Source of the DNA: Cyclobacteriaceae bacterium
GTDB taxonomy: Bacteria; Bacteroidota; Bacteroidia; Cytophagales; Cyclobacteriaceae
Length of the DNA stretch: 54,492 nucleotides
Assembly (NCBI GenBank): GCA_016787605.1
Contig: JAEUUE010000156.1
Span: 1-54,492, forward strand
Reading direction: 5' to 3'
The position numbers were made by a program, and so were the translations under genes. Below are positions 1-7,577 of the stretch, piece after piece. Every line of letters begins with the position of its first letter. The stretch's first letter is position 1. The notes under the pieces were generated by a model. The model was not told the origin of the DNA. It searched no databases and saw only the letters and a list, made by a program, of their open reading frames with translations.

Positions 1-9
1 GATGTGAGT

Positions 10-2052
10 TCAGGGCTGTTTGCCTATGGCCTGCAGGGCCGCCTCGGCCGCATACTTCACGTCGCTGTTCCGGGTTATGCCGAGTACCCGTCGAATGGAT
101 TTTTCGGCCGGAGCCGCATCGGCGCCGATCTCACCCAGTAAGGTGATCAGTTGATATTGCAGACCGCCATCCTGGTCGGTGGTCTTGTCGAGCCGTGCGG
201 CGAGTGGCGCTACAGCGGGCTTGCCTATCTGCACCAGGGCTACTTTGGCGGCTTCAGTATCGTTGCCATAGTGTGGGAGCACGTTGATCATGTGCCCGAT
301 GGCCTTTTGATTGGCGGTCTTGCAGTTCCCCAGTACGGTAATGGCCAGAGTCTGCACCTGGTCCATCTTCCCGCGATCCTCCAGGGAGCGTCGGTCGAAG
401 AGACTGACCAGGGTGCTCTCGATATGGGCAGGTCGATTGTTCATTTGCACAAGCAGCTTCATCACCCGGAGTTGGTCGTCGAGATTGTTGCCCGCCAAAA
501 TCTGCTGCGCCTCGTCCAGGGTGGGTACGATACCCGGTACCAGTATACCGTTGCGCACGCAAAAATTGATGCGATCTTCCTGCTGGCTGGAATACGGCGT
601 CAGGGTCACATAGGCGGCAAATTTCTTGCTGCAACGATTGGCCAACAGGCTGAGGTCGGCAGGCGGAAATTCTCTCCGGATCTCTTCATTGCGCGACTCG
701 TTGTGGGTGAGGTTGTATTCCCAGGCAAAGTCGTAAAGCTGCTCGTGGGCTTTGGGATACTCATGGGTATTGATGAAGTCGCAGAGCCACTCCAGGATCT
801 CCGTCTTGTGGGTGTTTTCTTTTTCCGACTTATATAAGGATCTCAATTCGGAGAAAACCGTGGGCATGCTCTTTTCATCCAGCCTCAGACGGGCGCTGTA
901 TGTCTTATACACATGACGGCTGAGCAGGGTGTTGCTTCGCAGGCCCTCCATCATCTCAAAGAAGCAGGCTTCATAGGATAAAGGCCTGGGAAGCCCGATC
1001 TTGCCGGCGATGGCCAGCGAAAAATATTCAGCTATGCGGGCGTAGGAAAGATCAGTTTCGGTGTCAGGCTTGGCAAGTAGGTAATTGAGGTAATTCGAGA
1101 GCGAGTAATTCCCCACGCGGGAAATGGCGTTCAGGCTGGCTTTCCATTCAGCGTTATCCAATTTCTTGTCAGTCGTGATGAACCTTACGATCTCGTAGGC
1201 CCGCTCATCGCCGGCCGGGTACCGGATGGAGTCGAGTGTCTGCAGCAGGAACTGCTGGTACGCGGGATGATCGATGGAATAGCGGGTAAAGGCATACATG
1301 AGGTGGTAATGGAGTTGCCCGCAGCGATTATCAAACGGAGTCTTCATGGCTTCGAGCGCCGCGGCGTCAATTTTTTCTTTGGTCGACAAATCCCGAAGCA
1401 TAAGCTGGTATTCACTTACTTTCTGCTTGCAGCGTTCTTCTTCCGATGGGGTCGACACGGCCGCGGGGGTAGTGGGGCTGGGAGTCGGGCTGTCTTTGGG
1501 GGTCACGGAGGAAGGAGGAATTGCGACAACAGTACCGGCCGCCGGGAACAGCGCGGCGAGATTCTTGTTCATCTTGATTCGGCCGTTGTAACTGAGGAGC
1601 ACTTCACCCGACGCCACGTCGATGAGTCGCGCGCTGACGTCGGTGTAAGACTTGAGTTTGGTGTAGGTTCCGGAAAGCAGTGCATCGATGGGCGCCAACT
1701 GTCCGATTTTGAGGGCCGCGGCGGGCTTCATCAGGTCGGTGAGAATAAACTCGTGCTCCTTCAGGATGGCGTCGAGCCGGGTACGTTCAAAGAGCTTTAC
1801 CTTGTCGGGATGGTTGCCGAGCAACCCAATGATGGTCTCGGTGAGGTACTCGCCGAACTGGGATGACGCCTGCGTGGATGATGCGGTCGCGGAAAAGGGC
1901 ACGACGGCCAGTCGCATGGGCGTGGCCGGGAGCGGGGCCGTCACCACCTTGTTGGCAAGCTCTTCGGTCACCGCGTTGTAGGTCCGTGCCTTCTGGGCCT
2001 GGAGGATCAGCGGGAAGCAGAGCAAAAGTACCAGGTGACGAATAAAGGACAT
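10..2052 (-). CDS. Secreted CsgG/FlgO-like protein with C-terminal HEAT repeats
   Basis: Predicted exported protein of 680 residues. Residues 1-20 form a signal peptide ending near LQA. Residues about 45-160 resemble the CsgG/FlgO fold seen in curli-type and other envelope proteins: the LAVVPF strand, an FxERxRLDxIL helix and a late ARLIDVxSGEVL segment. A Pro/Ser/Thr-rich linker follows at about 178-205, then a long helical stretch I do not recognise, and at about 590-678 repeats of HEAT type with paired helices and alanines. The fold assignments are from pattern only. CsgG-type domains often sit in the periplasm or outer membrane, and HEAT repeats bind partner proteins, so a scaffold role is possible. 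The ATG start at 2052 is well placed. The gene ends inside the window. Confidence 0.6.
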   Translation of the reverse strand: MSFIRHLVLLLCFPLILQAQKARTYNAVTEELANKVVTAPLPATPMRLAVVPFSATASSTQASSQFGEYLTETIIGLLGNHPDKVKLFERTRLDAILKEHEFILTDLMKPAAALKIGQLAPIDALLSGTYTKLKSYTDVSARLIDVASGEVLLSYNGRIKMNKNLAALFPAAGTVVAIPPSSVTPKDSPTPSPTTPAAVSTPSEEERCKQKVSEYQLMLRDLSTKEKIDAAALEAMKTPFDNRCGQLHYHLMYAFTRYSIDHPAYQQFLLQTLDSIRYPAGDERAYEIVRFITTDKKLDNAEWKASLNAISRVGNYSLSNYLNYLLAKPDTETDLSYARIAEYFSLAIAGKIGLPRPLSYEACFFEMMEGLRSNTLLSRHVYKTYSARLRLDEKSMPTVFSELRSLYKSEKENTHKTEILEWLCDFINTHEYPKAHEQLYDFAWEYNLTHNESRNEEIRREFPPADLSLLANRCSKKFAAYVTLTPYSSQQEDRINFCVRNGILVPGIVPTLDEAQQILAGNNLDDQLRVMKLLVQMNNRPAHIESTLVSLFDRRSLEDRGKMDQVQTLAITVLGNCKTANQKAIGHMINVLPHYGNDTEAAKVALVQIGKPAVAPLAARLDKTTDQDGGLQYQLITLLGEIGADAAPAEKSIRRVLGITRNSDVKYAAEAALQAIGKQP

Positions 2053-2128
2053 GGTGCAAATTAGAAGGATTTGATGCGTGCTGCAAGATGGTTCACCTCG
2101 CGCCCCGTGACCTCCTGAAGCGATGGAC

Positions 2129-3373
2129 TTACTTTACCCGGGCCAGTACTTCATTCACGCGAATATTCCCGGCATGCAATCCCGGGGTTTGTCCGTGCAG
2201 GTCGAAGTCGAGTTTTACGTCCGGGCCGAAAACCAGGCAATAGGTGGATCCGCCAAAGTGAAACATACCCAGGGTATCGCCTTTCTCCACGTATTGGCCC
2301 GCATGTACCAGGGCTTCGCAACTGGATACTTCCGACATGCCAACGCCCATGAAGCAAACCAGCCCGATGTCCGGGTTGTCGGCTTCGATGAAGATCAGCG
2401 TACGGGTGGCCATCGAGGTTAGGTAGGCTTGTGATTCACTGGGGCCTGACGGATCGAATCCTTCCGCAAGAGTCTCCGAATAATAGGTGCCATCGATATG
2501 ACGCACTTTGATCACCTTGCCGCTGACGGGCGCGTGCCATTGGTGGTAGGTTGTCGGACTGAGGAAGGCCTGGTAGACGGTGCCGCCGACAAACCGATCG
2601 ACCGTGGGATCATCGCGCAGCATGTCTTCCAGTGAATAGGGCTGGGCTTTGATCCAGAAGCGATCTCTGCGCTGGACACCGTGGGCCAGGCGGTACGGTG
2701 CCGATTCGCAGGCGTTGGCAATAGCCGACGAATTATCTGGCTCGACCACTGGTCGCCGGCCGGGCCGGAACTGCCGGGTGAAGAAATCGTCCCAGGATCG
2801 AAAACCATGGAATGGCTGATCGGGCTGACACAAATAGTCTTCCTCGAAGCCCGGCATAGCTTCCATCGCATCCCGTCCCAGCCAGCCTTTGTGAGGGTCT
2901 TGGTTGAGTACGTAGCGGGATTCCGGGGAAGACAGATACATCGCCCAGCTGTTCAAGATTTTTTTCAGTTGGTGGTTTACCTTCTCATGAAGAAAAACCG
3001 CGAAGCCGGCTTTGGTCCCCATGGGCCAGTCCAGGATGGCATTGATCGGGCAACCCACCATGACCGTTTTGTTATACTCCGGAGCGGTGGTCAGGATACG
3101 GTTAAGGAGTTGAAGCATGACCAGGTAATTGCGTACCTGCGGACTGCCGCTGGGATCGCGGTTATAGGTCGGCTTGTGGGGCACCTGGTTGAACATCAGG
3201 TGAAAGAGCATGAAGAGGTCGGCGTTTCCTTCGATGAGGTCTTTCAACTCCAGGACATCGGGATGGAGCGGCGCGTCAGGGTCCAGGTCGTGGAGCACGT
3301 GCGCAATCCAATTCTCAAGCGCCTGCTCGTCAGAGGGCAGCCATTTTCCGACGCGGAACGGAGCAGAGGTCAT
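2129..3373 (-). CDS. Pyruvoyl-dependent decarboxylase, phosphatidylserine decarboxylase superfamily (PsiD-like architecture)
   Basis: 414-residue protein. The C-terminal half is a phosphatidylserine decarboxylase-type domain: a YHQWHAPVSGKV segment near residue 275 matches the family's YHxxHxPxxG motif, and FGGSTYCLVF carries the self-cleavage site, Gly375-Ser376, where the serine would become the pyruvoyl cofactor. The N-terminal half (about 1-190, starting GKWLPSD) matches the extra domain that precedes this catalytic domain in a family including the fungal tryptophan decarboxylase PsiD. There is no membrane anchor and the usual LGST is GGST, so true phosphatidylserine decarboxylase is less likely than an amino-acid decarboxylase. 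The substrate cannot be told from sequence. It stands alone, with no phosphatidylserine synthase gene next to it. Confidence 0.75.
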   Translation of the reverse strand: MTSAPFRVGKWLPSDEQALENWIAHVLHDLDPDAPLHPDVLELKDLIEGNADLFMLFHLMFNQVPHKPTYNRDPSGSPQVRNYLVMLQLLNRILTTAPEYNKTVMVGCPINAILDWPMGTKAGFAVFLHEKVNHQLKKILNSWAMYLSSPESRYVLNQDPHKGWLGRDAMEAMPGFEEDYLCQPDQPFHGFRSWDDFFTRQFRPGRRPVVEPDNSSAIANACESAPYRLAHGVQRRDRFWIKAQPYSLEDMLRDDPTVDRFVGGTVYQAFLSPTTYHQWHAPVSGKVIKVRHIDGTYYSETLAEGFDPSGPSESQAYLTSMATRTLIFIEADNPDIGLVCFMGVGMSEVSSCEALVHAGQYVEKGDTLGMFHFGGSTYCLVFGPDVKLDFDLHGQTPGLHAGNIRVNEVLARVK

Positions 3374-3456
3374 GCCGTGAAATTAATGGGGCAGCACCTG
3401 CCCGGCGACGACGGGGGAGCGTAGGGTGTCTGATTTTTGTCACGGGTGAGTGGTGG

Positions 3457-3505
3457 CGGTTGGTGATCCGCCCGCAAGGCTGCCGCACAACACCAACCGT
3501 GCGCA
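3457..3505 (+). repeat. REP-like stem-loop repeat, left copy
   Basis: 49-bp element whose ends, CGGTTGGTG and CACCAACCG, form a perfect 9-bp stem around a 25-nt loop. The same element, with one base changed in the loop, lies at 4317-4365 in the same orientation on the other side of the transposase gene. Paired palindromic repeats around a gene of this family are the hallmark of REP elements. Confidence 0.8.
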
Positions 3506-3552
3506 TATAGAGTTCAGTCTAGGCTGGTCATTTTAGGGGCGGTCCCTCTGCA

Positions 3553-3578
3553 CCCGGTTGGTCTTCGGACCGACCGGG
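3553..3578 (+). repeat. Secondary hairpin with TTCG loop beside the left REP
   Basis: CCCGGTTGGTC and GACCGACCGGG pair over 11 bp with one G-T pair and close on a TTCG tetraloop. The 5' arm context (gcacccggttgg) recurs in the hairpin at 4270-4289 on the right flank, so the two flanks carry the same pair of elements in mirrored order. Confidence 0.65.
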
Positions 3579-3662
3579 GAATTGTACAGGCCGCCCACAA
3601 TACCAATGGCCGCTGCCATATGTTCCGCCTAAGAAGTAAAGGGTATTCTGTTCTATAATTGT

Positions 3663-4190
3663 TCAAATAAATCCTTTGCCTGATCTGGAAATCGTAAGAA
3701 ATGGCCAGGATTGATTTGATAGCTGGTATGATTTATAACTTGAGTACTTGTAGTCTTCTCTTCTACTACAAAGTCCTGCTCGGACGGGATTTGAGTGGAT
3801 GTAACCCAATTTCTGTCGCCAAACAAAAGGTGACCAAATGGGAACGTTGAGGGAATGCCTTGCCCACACCTGGTATTCGCGATCGTGCAAGGCAACCCAT
3901 AGCTTAGAAAATTGTTCGTAGTCTTGACTTTTCAATTCCTTAAGTATCTGTTGTGCTGTATATTTCAGGAAGTCACGCTGAACGTACTCTCTTTTTTGTC
4001 CATTCATCATTTTCCACAATAGATGAAAGTGATTAGGCATAATTACAAATCCAAAAATTGAAACTCTTTCAGCCTCTACGAGATAATTGAGGCTTTGAAC
4101 AACAATGTCCTTAATTTTAGCGGTCAACAAAATAGGTTTCCAGTCCAGGCACTTTGTTGTTGTGAAGAAGACTTGATTTGAGTTTTGCAT
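3663..4190 (-). mobile_element. REP-associated tyrosine transposase (RAYT, TnpA-REP family)
   Basis: 175 residues from the ATG at 4190; an in-frame TTG lies two codons upstream. It has the HUH nuclease signature of Y1 transposases: MPNHFHLL with His54 and His56, a candidate catalytic tyrosine in FLKYTAQ (Tyr77), and the typical late GYIHSNPVRAGL motif followed by YKYSS. This family nicks single-stranded REP hairpins and is thought to spread them. The gene looks intact from start to stop. Its base composition is clearly A+T-richer than the genes on both sides, which suggests transfer from elsewhere. Stem-loop repeats flank it at 3457-3578 and 4270-4365 and are its probable substrates. Confidence 0.9.
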
Positions 4191-4269
4191 TTGCAAAACT
4201 GCTTTGTAAAACGGCGACAGGCAATCTTGTTTTCCGGATAAACTTTATCCTGTATTATGGAACCCGCAC

Positions 4270-4289
4270 CCGGTTGGAAGACCAACCGG
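4270..4289 (+). repeat. Secondary hairpin beside the right REP
   Basis: CCGGTTGG and CCAACCGG form a perfect 8-bp stem around AAGA. It shares the gcacccggttgg arm with the left-flank hairpin at 3553-3578. Confidence 0.65.
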
Positions 4290-4316
4290 AAGGACCAGTG
4301 CAGGGAGGGGTGAAAA

Positions 4317-4365
4317 CGGTTGGTGATCCGCCCGCAAGGCTGACGCACAACACCAACCGTGCGCA
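4317..4365 (+). repeat. REP-like stem-loop repeat, right copy
   Basis: Copy of the 49-bp element at 3457-3505 with a single difference in the loop (gctgacg for gctgccg). The stem here extends to 10 bp because flanking A4316 and T4360 also pair. It lies upstream of the transposase start. Confidence 0.8.
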
Positions 4366-4381
4366 GAAAGGTTAGGTATCT

Positions 4382-5014
4382 TCAGAGTTTCACATACGTC
4401 TCCGTCACCGAACAGTCGCCGGGGGGATAGACCAGGGTGAGCTGGCCGCCGGCATAGACATAGGTGGGCGAGAAACTGCCGCCCGGGCTGGAGATGGTCA
4501 GGGTAGTGGCCGTGAGGGAGTAGAAGAAGTTATAAATGTTGCCCCCCACGGCATAGGTAACGGTGTTGGCGGCAAAGGTCAATACCGGGCAATCCAACGT
4601 ACAGGTGGCAGCACCGTCGTCGGCGGCATCCACGCAATTCGTAGCGGTGGACCCGGTAAATCGCCAGGCGCCGATCAGCGGGTTGATCGTATAAGAAGTC
4701 TGGGACACGGCCGACTGGCCGTTGACAGTCACCGAAATGATGCCTGATGTAGCGCCCTGGGGAACTCGTACGGACAGGCTGTTGGAGTTGCTTTGCAGCA
4801 CTTCGGCTTTTGTGCCATTAAACCGCACATCGTTGCCGCTGATCTCGGCGCTGAAATTCACGCCGTTTATCGTCACTTCAGAGAGAACGGGACCGGTGTC
4901 CGGAAAAAATTCAGTGATGCGGGGCGCCGGGGTTGGATCGGAAGTGGAGCAAGAGCAGAGCACGGTGCCACCGAGGGCCAGCAGGATCGCCATCGTAAAT
5001 CTCCGGACGTGCAT
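4382..5014 (-). CDS. Lipoprotein with IPT/TIG domain
   Basis: 210 residues from the ATG at 5014, chosen because an arginine-containing leader and hydrophobic stretch directly follow it (MHVRRFTMAILLALGG); the frame is open 18 codons further upstream. The leader ends in VLCSC, a plausible lipobox. Residues about 32-112 form an immunoglobulin-like IPT/TIG domain (PRITEFFPDTGP, VTINGVNF, VTVNG). The remaining C-terminal part is beta-rich, with four cysteines in a short segment (NCVDAADDGAATCTLDC) and a late CSVTETYVKL end, reminiscent of the small lipocalin-like domains common in this phylum. It is probably on the cell surface or in the outer membrane. No function is known. Its neighbours do not suggest one. 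Confidence 0.65.
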   Translation of the reverse strand: MHVRRFTMAILLALGGTVLCSCSTSDPTPAPRITEFFPDTGPVLSEVTINGVNFSAEISGNDVRFNGTKAEVLQSNSNSLSVRVPQGATSGIISVTVNGQSAVSQTSYTINPLIGAWRFTGSTATNCVDAADDGAATCTLDCPVLTFAANTVTYAVGGNIYNFFYSLTATTLTISSPGGSFSPTYVYAGGQLTLVYPPGDCSVTETYVKL

Positions 5015-5104
5015 GGGGTGAAGGTAAATGTCCGCCCGTCCATTTCCACACGCTTGCTGAAAAGTCACGTCGCGAAGGGGAGAAAACCGGGGCAGCCAGC
5101 CAAG

Positions 5105-5132
5105 AAAAAACCACCCCGGAATCCCGGGGTGG
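5105..5132 (-). terminator. Intrinsic terminator of the sulfide operon
   Basis: Read leftward, a perfect 9-bp stem (CCACCCCGG at 5111-5119 with CCGGGGTGG at 5124-5132, loop AATC) is followed by six T residues, the complement of 5105-5110. It lies about 80 bp after the stop of the dsrE-like gene at 5213, the last gene of the leftward operon. Confidence 0.85.
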
Positions 5133-5150
5133 TCTTGCTTAGGCGCACAG

Positions 5151-5187
5151 GGCTTCGTCTTCGCTCAGCCTGGCTTCATCTTCGCTC
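5151..5187. repeat. Short imperfect tandem repeat
   Basis: Two 16-bp copies of ggcttcRtcttcgctc occur with a 21-bp period (5151-5166 and 5172-5187), one base apart. They lie between the dsrE stop and its terminator, in the presumed 3' untranslated region. No function is evident. Confidence 0.5.
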
Positions 5188-5212
5188 TGTCAGTATGAAG
5201 CGACGGGCTGGC

Positions 5213-5749
5213 TTAGATGAAGATGATCTGTGTGCCTTCCCCATCAGCCAACGCGTACATGTCGCCGACTGTGATGATGTCCTTCACCTCGGGGAGGAAG
5301 TCCTCCTTCTTGAGGTGGAACATATCGGCAGCCAGTTTGCACGCGAAGATCTCTCCGCCTCCGGCTTCAATCATCTGTAGGAATTCCGTGACGTGCGGGA
5401 TGTCCAGTTTGTCCATCTCCTTCATCATCATATACGAGGCGAATGCTTCAAATCCGGGTAGCCCGGCCACCATGGTCGGCATGCCCGGCATGAAAGCGGG
5501 GTTGCCCACGGTAGCAGTATGCAGGTGGTCGGCTTTTTTCTTCGTGATGGCTTCCAGGCCAAAGAAGGTGAAGAACATCTTTGCCTCAAGGCCTTCCATC
5601 AGCGCGCCGTTGGCCAGGACCAGGGCGGCATAGACGTCTTCCAATTTGCCCTTGGAGCAGATGATCAGCATCCGCTTCAGTTTCTTCTCATTCTTTGTGG
5701 CGGGGAGGGCGTTGCCCAGGGTGACGGGTTTATCGAGTGTGTCAATCAT
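5213..5749 (-). CDS. DsrE2-type sulfur-transfer protein (DsrE/DsrF/DrsH-like)
   Basis: 178 residues from the ATG at 5749; a TTG two codons upstream is a less likely start. The sequence is typical of DsrE2 proteins: a MLIICSKGKLEDVYAALVLA opening, a Gly/Met/Pro-rich middle (FMPGMPTMVAGLPGF) and a GGGEIFACKLAADMF motif. Cys31 and Cys137 are the candidate persulfide carriers. Known family members pass sulfane sulfur to TusA or DsrC-like carriers. It is the third gene of an operon after a sulfide:quinone oxidoreductase and a TusE/DsrC homologue, which supports a role in moving sulfide-derived sulfur. No dsrAB, hdr, rhodanese or tusA gene is seen in the window, so the final acceptor is unknown. 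Confidence 0.85.
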   Translation of the reverse strand: MIDTLDKPVTLGNALPATKNEKKLKRMLIICSKGKLEDVYAALVLANGALMEGLEAKMFFTFFGLEAITKKKADHLHTATVGNPAFMPGMPTMVAGLPGFEAFASYMMMKEMDKLDIPHVTEFLQMIEAGGGEIFACKLAADMFHLKKEDFLPEVKDIITVGDMYALADGEGTQIIFI

Positions 5750-5784
5750 AACCAAAGTCTTTAGAGGTTAAACCATCTGTTTTC

Positions 5785-6087
5785 TCAAATGCAGCTTACG
5801 GGTTTCGGAATGCCGGCAATCTTGCTGGATACCTTGAGCGGTCCGCCGGGGAACAGTTCATAGAACTGCTTGATGTCGACGATTCCGGAAGCACCTACTT
5901 TGCGAATGGTGAGTGCCACACCTTCAGCCTGCTTCTTCCTCAGCCAGTTGAGCACGTCAAAGTGCTTGTCGGTAAGGGTGATGCCATAGGATCTGGCTAC
6001 TTCATTCGCCCACTCGGGAGTCCAGAGTGTGGCGTCAAGCAGGTAGCCTTCTGCGTTGACCGGGAGTTGTTTTACTACAGTTTCCAT
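5785..6087 (-). CDS. tusE: TusE/DsrC-family sulfur carrier
   Basis: 100 residues from the ATG at 6087. An upstream ATG at 6105 would overlap the end of the sqr gene by 8 bp. The protein shows the DsrC/TusE pattern: WTPEWANEVARSYGITLTDKHFDVLNWLR and the flexible C-terminal arm GIPKPVSCI with the penultimate Cys99. The second cysteine of true DsrC, eleven residues earlier, is replaced by Ser88. That makes it a single-cysteine carrier like TusE rather than a partner of dissimilatory sulfite reductase. It lies between sqr and a DsrE2 gene on the same strand, so it probably takes sulfur from one of these. The exact start is uncertain. Confidence 0.85.
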   Translation of the reverse strand: METVVKQLPVNAEGYLLDATLWTPEWANEVARSYGITLTDKHFDVLNWLRKKQAEGVALTIRKVGASGIVDIKQFYELFPGGPLKVSSKIAGIPKPVSCI

Positions 6088-6097
6088 ATAGATGGGG

Positions 6098-7369
6098 TTA
6101 AGCATGTTCAGTTACAGGTTCTATTTTCTTGTCCTGGATCTTTCCGGCCATGGACATGTGGGTGGGCACCGGGAGGTGCTTGCCCGTCAGCAGCATGTGC
6201 CAGTATACCCACCGGAAGGCCAGTTTACCCATGTGGTTGGTCAGCGTGGGCTTGAGCAAATCCATGGGTCCTACCACCGGGAGCGGAAATTTTCCGGGAA
6301 GCGGTTCGGTAGTGTAGTTGAAATCAATCAGGGTAGCCTTGCCGAAGCCGGTTTCGATGAAGCAGTTGGCATGCCCGTCGAAGGTGGCGGTCAGCTCGCG
6401 CCCGTGAATGAAACTCAGAACGTTCTCGGTCAGCACTTCGGCTTCAAAGTGGGCCACCGACCCGGCTTTCGAAGCGGGCAGGTTGGTGGTGTCGCCGATG
6501 ACGAATACATTCTTGAATTTCTTGGACTGCAGGTTGAATTTGTCGGTCGGCACAAAGTTGAGCCCGTCTTCATCACCCAGGCCGCTGCGTTCAATCACCC
6601 CATCGCCCTTGTTGACCGGGATGGTGATCAGCAGGTCGAACGGAACTTCCTTGCCGTCATAGGAGACAATGGCCTTCTTCTGGGTGTCTACGTTGGAGAG
6701 ATAGAAATCGGGCACTACCTCGATATGCTTTTCGTCCATCAGCTTGTTCAGCATTTCCGTGGCTTTCGGTTTGGTGAACGCCCCGGAAAGAGGGGTGACG
6801 TATTTGATTTTGACTTTGTCGCGCATGCCCTTTTCGGTGAAATATGCGTCGGACAGGAAAGCAAACTCCAGCGGAGCCACGGGGCACTTGATTTGGGTTT
6901 CGGCCAGGTTGATCACCAGCGTGCCGCCTTCCCAGTTCTGGAGTTTTTCGGCCAGTCGTACGGCGCCATCGTAGGTGTAGAAATCGAAGATGTCTTTGTA
7001 CCAGAGCTCGCCCTTCAGCCCGGGGGTTTCAAGGGGAGCAATCTCTACACCGGTGGCGATGATCAGCATATCGTAGGTGAGTACGTCACCGCTTTGGAGG
7101 CGCACCAGGTTTTGTTCGCCGTCGATGGTCTGTACTTCGTCCATGACGAATCGTACGCCTTCGGGGATGAAATCGGTCCGGGGGCGGACGACGTCTTCCG
7201 GTTTATAGATGCCGAAAGGGATAAAGAGAAAGCCGGGTTGATAATAGTGCGTGTTGTCGCGATCGATCAGGGTGATATGCCACGGTTCGTTTCGTAGCTC
7301 GTGGTGGAGCTTGTTGGCCATCATGGTTCCGGCGGTACCGGCCCCGATAATGATGAGGTTCTTGTTCAT
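6098..7369 (-). CDS. sqr: Sulfide:quinone oxidoreductase-like flavoprotein
   Basis: 423 residues with two dinucleotide-binding regions. The FAD site GAGTAGTMMANKL lies at 9-21, and a second flavin-contact motif VFVIGDTTNLPASKAGSVAHFEA at about 288-310. Cys162 (IKCPVAPLEF) and Cys336 (ANCFIETGFGKA) match the redox cysteine pair of sulfide:quinone oxidoreductases; the third cysteine of some types (near 128) is absent. The C-terminal helices (KLAFRWVYWHMLL) fit membrane attachment. The enzyme would oxidise sulfide to sulfane sulfur and reduce the quinone pool. The following tusE and dsrE genes offer acceptors for the sulfur. The exact SQR class is not certain. ATG start at 7369; transcription probably begins in the palindrome-rich region 7370-7577. 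Confidence 0.85.
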   Translation of the reverse strand: MNKNLIIIGAGTAGTMMANKLHHELRNEPWHITLIDRDNTHYYQPGFLFIPFGIYKPEDVVRPRTDFIPEGVRFVMDEVQTIDGEQNLVRLQSGDVLTYDMLIIATGVEIAPLETPGLKGELWYKDIFDFYTYDGAVRLAEKLQNWEGGTLVINLAETQIKCPVAPLEFAFLSDAYFTEKGMRDKVKIKYVTPLSGAFTKPKATEMLNKLMDEKHIEVVPDFYLSNVDTQKKAIVSYDGKEVPFDLLITIPVNKGDGVIERSGLGDEDGLNFVPTDKFNLQSKKFKNVFVIGDTTNLPASKAGSVAHFEAEVLTENVLSFIHGRELTATFDGHANCFIETGFGKATLIDFNYTTEPLPGKFPLPVVGPMDLLKPTLTNHMGKLAFRWVYWHMLLTGKHLPVPTHMSMAGKIQDKKIEPVTEHA

Positions 7370-7413
7370 GACTGGTGGGTTTTGACGATGTAAAGGTGGC
7401 CCGATGCCCTCCC

Positions 7414-7456
7414 TGACCCAATGATGGTACTCACAGAGGCCGCCTGATTTGGGTCA
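7414..7456. promoter_or_regulatory. Inverted repeat in the divergent sqr/sigma region
   Basis: TGACCCAA (7414-7421) and TTGGGTCA (7449-7456) are exact reverse complements separated by 27 bp. They lie 45-87 bp upstream of the sqr start, where a regulator of sqr could bind. The assignment is inference. Confidence 0.4.
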
Positions 7457-7466
7457 ATCGAAATCG

Positions 7467-7480
7467 GTAACCTAGGTTAC
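7467..7480. promoter_or_regulatory. Perfect 14-bp palindrome between sqr and the ECF sigma gene
   Basis: GTAACCTAGGTTAC is a perfect palindrome, about 98 bp from either start codon, in the shared upstream region of two divergent operons. It looks like a dimeric operator. A related sequence with two differences lies at 46808-46821 between the P450 and GMC genes. Alternatively, part of it is an ECF-type promoter element. Confidence 0.5.
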
Positions 7481-7577
7481 AGAACACCCGAATTGGGCTG
7501 GTTTGGCAGGGTTGGAAATAGTTAACTTCCTCATTTTACCTGGCCCTACCTTTATCGTATCACAGTTACCTAAGCCG

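Noticed and set aside
6092-7297. 401-codon open frame opposite the sqr gene
   Set aside because: Antisense to a confidently identified flavoprotein; the translation has no recognisable domain or leader.
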